Shown here piece after piece: positions 1 through 6,038 of a DNA stretch of 7,474 nt; positions within the stretch are counted from its first letter, which is position 1, and each line of letters starts with the position of its first letter. Origin of the DNA: Armatimonadota bacterium. Its GTDB lineage: Bacteria > Armatimonadota > Armatimonadia > Armatimonadales > Armatimonadaceae. Below the pieces are notes generated by a model. The model was not told the DNA's origin. It saw only the letters and a list, made by a program, of their open reading frames with translations, and searched no databases. The position numbers were made by a program, and so were the translations under genes. The stretch spans positions 1-7,474 of the forward strand of contig JACMIS010000575.1 in NCBI GenBank assembly GCA_014381035.1. Reading direction: 5' to 3'.

Positions 1-231
1 ACGTAATTGTCTGGTTTTTAATTTATCTGGTTATCTGGTGGTTGGGGTTACTTGGTGTACTCTCCCCCGACAACCCAACCACCTGATCACCCGACAACCC
101 AACGCCTATGGACGATTATTACCGCGTCCCCCTTTCTACCGGTGATCAGGTGGTCAGGTTGTCGGGGGAGAGTTCACGAAGTCACCCCAACCACCTGATC
201 ACCTGATCACTTAACTCCCTGACTATTACGT
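1..231. repeat. Large imperfect inverted repeat of degenerate 8-mers (palindromic element 1)
   Basis: Positions 1-93 pair with 139-231 in one unbroken register (paired coordinates sum to 232, no indels). By hand count 77 of 93 positions are complementary. The best part is 59-93 with 139-173, 32 of 35 paired. The 45-nt centre holds a small hairpin, GGACG (110-114) with CGTCC (125-129). The arms are 8-bp periodic: in the left arm 67-100 reads as successive units near CCYRAYMA, and the right arm has GATCACCT-like units from 197. TGATCA occurs at 84-89, 143-148, 196-201 and 204-209. The right end covers the stop codon of the glycosylase gene (226-228). The left end is at the window edge, so the element may continue outside. 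It may work as a transcript-end hairpin or be a REP/MITE-like dispersed repeat. No transposase is visible. Confidence 0.85.
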
Positions 232-1314
232 AAAACGCACCGCAAATGTAACCGCGCCGGGTTCGACAAAGCGCAGAAGCCGCTCGCCTTCCTCGGCGAG
301 AGCCTCTCTGTCCGGGTCGGCGAGCGGGGTAAACGGCTCGATAACGAGCGTAACTGTCTTATTCATACGCTCAATCGTCCACGCCCCCCCGACGAAACCG
401 TCCACGAGAAACGTTGCGCGGACACGGGCGGCGGACAGGAAAACGAGACGCCGGTGTTCGTCCGCGATGATTCGGGTGCGGTCATTGTGCGCCAGTAGCA
501 GGTTGTCATACTCGGGCAGGAAGCGTATCGGGGCGGGAGCGTCGCCGGGTGGAAGGGGCGCGTCCGGCATATCGAACAGTTCCGCTCCGTTTTCATTGGC
601 AAACACGCGCAGCTCGGGACGCAACGCATGCACCGTACTTTGCAACCCGGTCAGTCCGGAGAACGTTTGTATGTCCCTCACCGTAGCAGGACCGAACGCC
701 CGCAGGTAATGGCGCACCAGTTCCGGCAGACCTTCCGCGACAGGAGCAAGTGTCCGCCCGGTGAACGCCTCGCCGAGCGCGTATTCGGCACTGTTGCCGT
801 AACCCCACGCGCCGCCATTCGGGACTTGCACCAGCGGCAGGCGGGTTCGCACCAGATACGCGACGGCGTCCGGGTCGGCGTCCGGGGCGTGCGGCTTTAG
901 CGCGGCGGCGAGTGCGGCGAACGTATAGGACTTTTCCGCGAGCAATGCCCGCGCCGCCTCGGTCAGGGTCGTTTCCGGTAGTCCCCTCGCTCGCTCTCCA
1001 AAAAACGCAGACAGGGCGCGACGAAGAGCCGGTTCTATCGCGAGTCGAAACCGGCAAAAATCGTCCGCCGTGACGAAATGCAATGTGGAGCGAAAAAACG
1101 GGGCGCGGACGACTGCACGGCTAACCAGAACCTTTTCGAACTCGGCGCGGGCGAATCCGTCCAGGCGCGTCCACAGTCCGATAAACGGCGGCGCGGCGAC
1201 CTGCGCTTGCAGACCGACGATCTGCCCCATGGCATCACGCGGCGTGAGCGGTGAGCGCGACAGAAGCAGTTGCCGCGCCAGAGTCGCCCGATTCCGTTCT
1301 TTTAAAGTGAGCAT
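226..1314 (-). CDS. AlkZ-like (HTH_42 / winged-helix) DNA glycosylase family protein
   Basis: This encodes a 362-residue cytosolic protein resembling the HTH_42 family of winged-helix proteins, which includes the DNA glycosylases AlkZ and YcaQ. Those enzymes remove alkylated bases or unhook interstrand crosslinks. The N-terminus has the helical pattern of the family and the motif QIVGLQAQ. Q36-A37-Q38 falls where AlkZ carries its catalytic Q-x-Q (YcaQ has Q-x-D). The middle (FGPATVRDIQTFSGL) looks like the winged-helix part, and FLPEYDNLLLAHNDR with FLVDGFVGGAW is the usual C-terminal beta-rich signature. I chose ATG at 1314 because the longer frame would overlap the rhomboid gene by about 100 nt and its extra residues are low-complexity and unlike the family. 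The gene starts 13 nt after the rhomboid stop, with only a weak GGCGG just upstream, so translational coupling is likely. Its stop lies inside palindromic element 1. Glycosylase activity is inferred from the motif only. Confidence 0.85.
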   Translation of the reverse strand: MLTLKERNRATLARQLLLSRSPLTPRDAMGQIVGLQAQVAAPPFIGLWTRLDGFARAEFEKVLVSRAVVRAPFFRSTLHFVTADDFCRFRLAIEPALRRALSAFFGERARGLPETTLTEAARALLAEKSYTFAALAAALKPHAPDADPDAVAYLVRTRLPLVQVPNGGAWGYGNSAEYALGEAFTGRTLAPVAEGLPELVRHYLRAFGPATVRDIQTFSGLTGLQSTVHALRPELRVFANENGAELFDMPDAPLPPGDAPAPIRFLPEYDNLLLAHNDRTRIIADEHRRLVFLSAARVRATFLVDGFVGGAWTIERMNKTVTLVIEPFTPLADPDREALAEEGERLLRFVEPGAVTFAVRFT

Positions 1315-1327
1315 ACCGCCGGGCAAT

Positions 1328-2599
1328 TCACAACTTGCCTCGCGATTCCGCGTACAACCGCTCGACATGACCGCGCCACTCGCTTTGCGGGTACCGTTGC
1401 AAAAACTCCTGGAAGACCTCGGCGGCACTTTGCGGCTGATGCAGACGGGACAGATACAGTTTTCCGAGGCGGAGCAGACCGTTCTCGCCCTCTTTCGTGC
1501 CCGCGTGGTTCCGGCACAGGTCGGTTAGAGCGCGGCGGGCGAGATCGAATTGTGCGGTTTCCTCACATGCCCCGGCGATGCGAGACAGAAGCGCGGCGGG
1601 AAGCGGGAACGTTTCGAATGCCGCGCAAGCGTCGCCGTATACTCCGGCGACGGCGGCAGAGATGGGCGGCGACGGCGGCGACTGAAGATACAGCCGCAAC
1701 GACTCCATGAAATGCCGGTGCGCGTCTTCGCTTTGCCGCAATTTGACATTCACCCTGCCCATCGCCCGGTGCGTCGCGGCGTCGTCCGGCTTTTCGGCGA
1801 GGTAGCGGCTATACAATCGGGCGGCATCCAGCCAGCGATCCTGGCGTCCCGCCGTTTCCGCGTCTTCCAGCGTGTACTCCTGTCGCGAATCGTTCTTGAC
1901 TTTGAGCGGGATCGCGATCAACGCGCCGAACAGCAGACCGCCAATATGCGCCCAGTTGGCGACGGAGTCACTCCCCCCGGCGTCCGCGAACGCACGGACC
2001 CCGGTGAAGATCTCGCGCAATGTATATAGACCGATCACATATACCGCCGGGACCGAGAAGATCAGGAATACACGCAGTTTCGCCCGCCAGAATCGCACCG
2101 CGAACAACCCGAGGACCGCCGCAATCGCGCCGGACGCCCCGATCAGCGGTTTGTCGGCAGCGGCGGACAGGAGCGGGGTGGACGCTAAAAAAACGTGGAG
2201 CAGTCCCGCCATGAACCCACCGCCGATGTAAAACAGCAGATATTCCCAGCGTCCGAGCGCGTCCTCGATATGCGGTCCGAAAAGAAGCAGGAACAGCATG
2301 TTGAAGAACAGATGCTCCCACCCGCCATGCAAAAACAGGTGCGTGAACAACGTCAGCAGATTCGGCGAGTGCGGAACAATCCCCCAGCGTAGCGCGACCT
2401 GCTCGGCAACGCTGGCTTCGAGCAGACCGAAGTTGTTATCCTTTACGGTGAGCAGGAAGATCAGGATGTTGGCGAGGATCAGTCCCAGCGTGACGAAGGG
2501 CAAACCGTCCCAACCACTCTTTTCGCGCTTCCGCAACGGGATTGGCGGCGCGAGAAGCGGCAGGAGTATGAGGATGATAAGGAGATAGATGATCCACAT
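1328..2599 (-). CDS. Rhomboid-family intramembrane serine protease with C-terminal TPR region
   Basis: This 423-residue inner-membrane protein should cleave transmembrane helices of client proteins. The rhomboid core is clear. HGGWEHLFFN (91-100) gives the TM2 H-x3-N pair (H96, N100). GASGA (154-158) carries the nucleophile S156, and AHIGG (217-221) carries the catalytic H218. Core helices lie roughly at 34-51, 86-108, 119-138, 152-169, 175-196 and 212-231. An extra hydrophobic helix at 2-20 comes before the core. Residues about 245-300 and 375-410 look like tetratricopeptide repeats (KPDDAATHRAMGRVNVKLRQ; FLQRYPQSEWRGH), an architecture like Bacillus GluP/YqgP, where the TPRs sit outside the catalytic core and may recruit partners. 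The ATG at 2597-2599 directly abuts palindromic element 2 and has no Shine-Dalgarno sequence. The next Met is residue 101, so an internal start would destroy the fold. It is followed closely by the glycosylase gene and is probably co-transcribed with MoxR. Confidence 0.92.
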   Translation of the reverse strand: MWIIYLLIILILLPLLAPPIPLRKREKSGWDGLPFVTLGLILANILIFLLTVKDNNFGLLEASVAEQVALRWGIVPHSPNLLTLFTHLFLHGGWEHLFFNMLFLLLFGPHIEDALGRWEYLLFYIGGGFMAGLLHVFLASTPLLSAAADKPLIGASGAIAAVLGLFAVRFWRAKLRVFLIFSVPAVYVIGLYTLREIFTGVRAFADAGGSDSVANWAHIGGLLFGALIAIPLKVKNDSRQEYTLEDAETAGRQDRWLDAARLYSRYLAEKPDDAATHRAMGRVNVKLRQSEDAHRHFMESLRLYLQSPPSPPISAAVAGVYGDACAAFETFPLPAALLSRIAGACEETAQFDLARRALTDLCRNHAGTKEGENGLLRLGKLYLSRLHQPQSAAEVFQEFLQRYPQSEWRGHVERLYAESRGKL

Positions 2600-2716
2600 T
2601 GTTGTTGGGTTACTGGGTGATCGGGTTATTAGGTTACTGGGCGATCAGGTTACCGCGTTCACCGAACGCTTTCGGGATACCCAACCACCGGATCACCCAG
2701 TAACCCAACCACCGAA
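2600..2716. repeat. 8-bp-periodic palindromic element 2 filling the MoxR-rhomboid gap
   Basis: The whole 117-nt gap is repeat. The left side reads in 8-nt steps from 2609 (GGTTACTG, GGTGATCG, GGTTATTA, GGTTACTG, GGCGATCA, GGTTACCG). The right side mirrors it (CCCAACCA, CCGGATCA, CCCAGTAA, CCCAACCA from 2680). Positions 2604-2622 pair perfectly with 2691-2709 (19 bp). The pairing continues imperfectly inward and, with gaps, outward to 2601/2712. The core is a perfect hairpin GCGTTC-ACC-GAACGC (2655-2669). The segment 2680-2698 matches 74-92 of element 1 at 18 of 19 positions, so the two elements are one family. The element touches the MoxR stop on one side and the rhomboid ATG on the other. 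It should be transcribed and fold as RNA between the two cistrons. It has no T-tract on the minus strand, so it is not a classic intrinsic terminator. Confidence 0.85.
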
Positions 2717-3766
2717 CTACATCTTCGGCATTGCCGCTCGTTGCCAGTCACTCACGTGCGCTACAATGCTTTGTACCACGTCGGCGGGGTTTATCCCTTC
2801 GGCGTCTCCCTCGAAATTGAGGAGAATGCGGTGCCCCAGCGCGTTCGCGGCGACGGCGGTGATGTCGTCCATCGCGACGTTGTAGCGTCCCGACAATGCG
2901 GCGCGTACCTTCGCCGCTAAAACCAGCGACTGCGCCCCGCGTGGACTCGCCCCGACGCGCACATATTTTTTTACCATCTCCGGCGCGGAATTGTCCTTCG
3001 CGGGATGGGACGCCACCACGAGGCCGGCGGCGAAGTCGCGAACATGCGGCGCGACCACGATTCCGCGCACCCACGCTTGCATTTCCAGGACTTCGGTTTC
3101 CGTGATCACTTTGCCCGCCGTCGCCGTGTCAGAACCGGTTGTGCGGTCCACAATCGCGGACAGTTCGGCGAGGCTAGGCGATGGCACATTCACTTTGAAC
3201 AAAAAGCGGTCCATTTGCGCTTCGGGAAGCGGATAAGTGCCTTCCATCTCAATCGGGTTCTGCGTCGCGAGCACGAAGAACGGCGCGGGGAGCGTTCGCT
3301 GGGAGCCGCTGACCGTGACGCATTTTTCCGCCATCGCTTCCAGGAGCGCGGACTGCGTTTTCGGCGTCGCCCGGTTGATTTCGTCCGCCAAGAGGATATT
3401 GGAGAAGACCGGTCCTGGCATAAACCGGAACGCCCGGTGCCCGGCTTCATCATCCATGTACAAAGTCGTGCCTGTTATATCGGCGGGCATCAGGTCGGGC
3501 GTGAACTGGATGCGGGAAAATTGCAAGTCCATCACTTGCGCGAGGGTGCGGACGAGAAGCGTTTTGCCGAGTCCGGGAACGCCTTCCAGAAGAACATGCC
3601 CTCCGGCTAAAACGGCGACCAGAACGCTCTGTACAATCTCCGTCTGCCCGACGATCACGCGGGCGATCTCGGACTGGATGCGGGTGGCACGATCACGGAA
3701 CGCTTTCGCCTGTGCTTCAATGGCTTGGGGATCGGGGACAGTTGCGGCGGTGGCGGGGATAGTCAT
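2717..3766 (-). CDS. MoxR-family AAA+ ATPase
   Basis: This 349-residue cytosolic ATPase is of the MoxR type, a group of chaperone-like AAA+ proteins that help mature or insert factors into partner protein complexes, often with vWA-domain proteins. Motifs in order are Walker A GVPGLGKT (62-69), Walker B ILLADEINRA (124-133, D128/E129), sensor 1 ATQNP (167-171), a likely arginine-finger segment EAQMDRFLF (182-190), and sensor 2 GASPRG (272-277). The helical lid domain completes the C-terminus (AAA_lid_2-like, ending near VSDWQRA). Length and layout are normal for the family. The ATG at 3764-3766 is preceded by a -10-like TATACT only 8 nt upstream, which suggests a leaderless or nearly leaderless message. 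The usual partners (DUF58, transglutaminase-like, vWA genes) are absent on both sides. Downstream is the rhomboid gene across palindromic element 2, and a large membrane protein is divergent. The substrate is unknown. Confidence 0.95.
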   Translation of the reverse strand: MTIPATAATVPDPQAIEAQAKAFRDRATRIQSEIARVIVGQTEIVQSVLVAVLAGGHVLLEGVPGLGKTLLVRTLAQVMDLQFSRIQFTPDLMPADITGTTLYMDDEAGHRAFRFMPGPVFSNILLADEINRATPKTQSALLEAMAEKCVTVSGSQRTLPAPFFVLATQNPIEMEGTYPLPEAQMDRFLFKVNVPSPSLAELSAIVDRTTGSDTATAGKVITETEVLEMQAWVRGIVVAPHVRDFAAGLVVASHPAKDNSAPEMVKKYVRVGASPRGAQSLVLAAKVRAALSGRYNVAMDDITAVAANALGHRILLNFEGDAEGINPADVVQSIVAHVSDWQRAAMPKM

Positions 3767-3774
3767 TTACGTAG

Positions 3775-3802
3775 AGTATACGACAACATCGGCGTTTATG
3801 AA
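3775..3802 (-). promoter_or_regulatory. Candidate promoter of the MoxR gene, possibly leaderless
   Basis: Read on the minus strand, TATACT (3780-3775) matches the -10 consensus at 5 of 6 positions. TTCATA (3802-3797), 16 nt upstream, matches the -35 consensus at 4 of 6. Initiation about 7 nt after the -10 would fall at 3768-3767, almost on the ATG at 3766. No purine-rich ribosome-binding site could fit in such a leader. The -35 is weak, so an upstream promoter with a longer leader remains possible. Confidence 0.45.
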
Positions 3803-3931
3803 ATCCCGCCGCGCCAATTCTTCGCGGGAAACGAGTATTTAGCGTGCCGCGTGACTTTTTGAAAACCTCCTGCCGGTGTTGCGTAACCGAACCGGACGTT
3901 TCGCGTTTCTTTATGCAAAAGGAAATGTGCT

Positions 3932-5881
3932 ATGTCTGTCCGCCGCAAAATCTTCTATGGCTTCACGCTGTCGGTTCTTGCCGTGCTTCTACTGCTGCCC
4001 TCCACGGGGTGGCTTGCCCGGATGCAACTATTCCCGTTCGCGCAGTATAGCGCACTTCATTCGCTGAATGAATCTTTGTACGGAGAGGGCAAGATTAGCG
4101 GCGATGCCGCCGCCCGTTTTGTTGCGACCCGCCCGAACGACTTCGATCTACAATTCGCGCACGCCATGAGCGGCGAGATAGAGCAATCGCTTTTGCGACT
4201 CGCTGTTCTGGATGCGAAGTTCCCCGACAACCCGGCGGTGATCGCGGCACGCCTGACACGGATGGCGCAGTGGCAAGTCCGCGTGCGTCGTTCCGAGGAG
4301 AGTCTGCTATCGCCCGTGTCGCGGCAGCCGAAAGAGCCGGTCAAGCCCGGGACGCCGAGCGACCCGGAGGCGGTGGCGAAATTTATCGCGATTGCCGAAC
4401 AGGGCGAGCGTATCGCACCAACAAACGCGTTCTTCCCCTGCATGGTCGCCGTCGGCAACTTCGCGCGTCATCACGATGCGGAAGCGACCGCCGCCTGGAA
4501 ACGGGCAGGTGCCAAAACCGACTGGAACGATTACGCGCTTCTGGAAATGAACGCGAGATGGAGACTACAAATCGAGCGTAACGGTGGCTCCGAGGTGGGC
4601 TTTATGCCCCGCGCCGCGTCGTCCGCCATGATCCTGTTTCCGCATTTCGATTCTCTTCGCGCCGCCGCACGGATGGCGACGGTGAAAGCGGTCGAAGCCG
4701 AACTTGGCGGGAATCGGGAAGAGGGCATCGCCCTGCGCGGGGCGACCCGGCATGTCGGTGCGGTGATGATGGCAAAGAATGACAGCGTGATCGGGGTTCT
4801 GGTCGGTCGCACGGTGATCGCCATCGCCAGAAGCCGACCGGGCGGCGCGGAAGCCGTGGCTATTCCGTACGATCAGACGGACGAGAATAGCAACCGCTTC
4901 CAAAAAATCCGCGAGGCGGAGTACGTGGCGTATCTGCAGTCGGCAGGACATCCCGAGGAGGCAACGGCGTTCGCGGCGGCGAGTCGCGACGGTGACGCGA
5001 CCAAACAGATAGTCAAAGAAGGCATGAAACGCACCTATATGGGCTTTGGCGACAAAACGTTCCGGTTGCTTGCCTCCTGGTATGGGGATATTCTGTTGCT
5101 CACGGGAGTCCTGTCTTCGTTGACGTTCGCCGGAATATTCAAGCTGATCTACAAGTTCTCGCCCCGTTTGCAAAAAAGTGAAGTCCTGCAAACGTCGGCA
5201 CGCTGGGGCGTGATGCTCGGGTTGGTGCTGCCTCTTCTCGTCGGAGTTGCCGGTCTGACCACGACGCAATATTGGGGCGAGAACGACCTTGATTTCCGGA
5301 TCGCCCCGGAGATACTTTGCGGGGCGGTGTTTATCGCGGGTGTCCTCCTTCTTGTCGTCCCTCCACTCGCCTGTCGGTTATCGGCAAAATCCATCGGGCA
5401 CGGTTTGTTGGTCATGCTCGGAACGACTGGCACACTTGTGGCCATCGGTTCGGTGGGAGCCGCTACCTGGTACATGTTCGCGGGACCAATCGGAGCAGTC
5501 GGGCTGATTCAGGGGCTTTCCGGGGGCGATCCCGACGGCGAAAGTGGCACGAAGAACATCTGGGGGATCATTCTCCCCATCGTTATCAGTATGGTGATGC
5601 TATCCTCCCCGGTAGTGCTTCTCGCCGTATTCGCGGGCTTCAGCCGGATGTTGCGGGTGCCGGTCGCGGCGGGGGTCACGCGCGGGATGCGGGCGATGGC
5701 GGTCCCGCTTGCCTGTGTCCTGCTCCTCGGGTGGGGCGTGTGCCTCGTTTCCACGCTGAAGCATGAGAATGCCGCCATCGCGGAAATGAAGCGCGTGGGG
5801 CAAGTGGGCGAACCCCGACTGCATGCGGAACTCCTCGGCAGAACGTACCCCGCGATGACAGAAGGGTTGCGCATTCCGTAA
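3932..5881 (+). CDS. Polytopic membrane protein with large helical soluble domain, family not recognised
   Basis: This encodes 649 residues that I cannot assign to a known family. A positively charged start (MSVRRKIFYG) leads into one hydrophobic helix at about 11-29, a signal anchor. Residues 45-375 form a soluble, alanine-rich, mostly helical domain with TPR-like stretches (55-110 and 145-210). If the anchor is inserted N-in, this part faces outside the cytoplasm. The C-terminal third has about six membrane helices, roughly 383-406, 424-445, 459-481, 491-526 (long, perhaps two), 543-569 and 588-607, then a short hydrophilic tail. No catalytic motif is evident. The ATG at 3932 has a good ribosome-binding site, AAAGGA (3918-3923), 8 nt upstream. 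It is divergent from MoxR with 165 nt between the two starts. Given MoxR biology it could be a client or partner, but this is only inference from position. No clear promoter or terminator was found. Confidence 0.85.
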   Translation: MSVRRKIFYGFTLSVLAVLLLLPSTGWLARMQLFPFAQYSALHSLNESLYGEGKISGDAAARFVATRPNDFDLQFAHAMSGEIEQSLLRLAVLDAKFPDNPAVIAARLTRMAQWQVRVRRSEESLLSPVSRQPKEPVKPGTPSDPEAVAKFIAIAEQGERIAPTNAFFPCMVAVGNFARHHDAEATAAWKRAGAKTDWNDYALLEMNARWRLQIERNGGSEVGFMPRAASSAMILFPHFDSLRAAARMATVKAVEAELGGNREEGIALRGATRHVGAVMMAKNDSVIGVLVGRTVIAIARSRPGGAEAVAIPYDQTDENSNRFQKIREAEYVAYLQSAGHPEEATAFAAASRDGDATKQIVKEGMKRTYMGFGDKTFRLLASWYGDILLLTGVLSSLTFAGIFKLIYKFSPRLQKSEVLQTSARWGVMLGLVLPLLVGVAGLTTTQYWGENDLDFRIAPEILCGAVFIAGVLLLVVPPLACRLSAKSIGHGLLVMLGTTGTLVAIGSVGAATWYMFAGPIGAVGLIQGLSGGDPDGESGTKNIWGIILPIVISMVMLSSPVVLLAVFAGFSRMLRVPVAAGVTRGMRAMAVPLACVLLLGWGVCLVSTLKHENAAIAEMKRVGQVGEPRLHAELLGRTYPAMTEGLRIP

Positions 5882-5949
5882 CGAAACGCCGATCCTGTAT
5901 CGCTTTCCGCCGAAGCGATTCGCACCTGCGGACACGGGGGACGATGCGG

Positions 5950-5974
5950 TATCATAGACGCATGAAAGTCATGC
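5950..5974 (+). promoter_or_regulatory. Possible -10 element with adjacent operator-like dyad
   Basis: TATCAT (5950-5955) matches the -10 consensus at 5 of 6 positions, though no convincing -35 lies 16-18 nt upstream. Immediately downstream, where transcription would start, is the perfect dyad GCATGAaagTCATGC (5960-5974; 6-bp arms, 3-nt spacer). That position would suit a repressor operator for the small cysteine-rich gene at 6039. The dyad is short, so chance or a mere RNA hairpin cannot be excluded. Confidence 0.3.
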
Positions 5975-5982
5975 AAAACAAC

Positions 5983-6034
5983 AGACCTTACACTATTTAG
6001 CCCTCCATCAAAGAGGGCGATAGTGGAAAGGTCT
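5983..6034 (+). promoter_or_regulatory. Three-tier leader hairpin that buries the ribosome-binding site of the 6039 gene
   Basis: The leader can fold into one long stem of three stacked helices. The base pairs 5983-5989 (AGACCTT) with 6028-6034 (AAGGTCT), 7 bp. The middle pairs 5991-5996 (CACTAT) with 6020-6025 (ATAGTG), 6 bp. The top pairs 6000-6005 (GCCCTC) with 6013-6018 (GAGGGC), 6 bp, closing a 7-nt loop. In total 19 base pairs are separated by small internal loops. The ribosome-binding site GGAAAGG (6025-6031) of the gene starting at TTG 6039 lies in the base and the adjoining internal loop, so the folded form should block ribosome entry. There is no T-run after the stem, which argues against an intrinsic terminator. 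It matches no riboswitch class that I recognise. Confidence 0.6.
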
Positions 6035-6038
6035 TTGA

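Noticed and set aside
1..231. CRISPR array
   Set aside because: The repeats are 8-nt degenerate units in inverted orientation with no constant-length spacers, and no cas genes are present.
1550..2029. 159-codon plus-strand frame across the rhomboid gene
   Set aside because: It is a shadow of the rhomboid and TPR coding sequence, Arg-rich and without domains.
3005..3610. 201-codon plus-strand frame across the MoxR gene
   Set aside because: It is antisense to all the AAA+ motifs of MoxR and shows no family features.
3804..3829. Inverted repeat TCCCGC/GCGGGA in the divergent MoxR intergenic region as an operator
   Set aside because: Six-base GC-only arms with a 14-nt gap are likely by chance here, and no promoter overlaps it convincingly.
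4565..5269. 234-codon minus-strand frame inside the 649-residue membrane protein gene
   Set aside because: Translation is rich in Arg, His and Gln without any domain; it mirrors codon bias of the plus-strand gene, which has a good ribosome-binding site.
5899..5919. 7-bp hairpin ATCGCTT/AAGCGAT after the 649-residue gene as an intrinsic terminator
   Set aside because: The stem is short with a 7-nt loop and no T-tract follows, so support is too weak to annotate.
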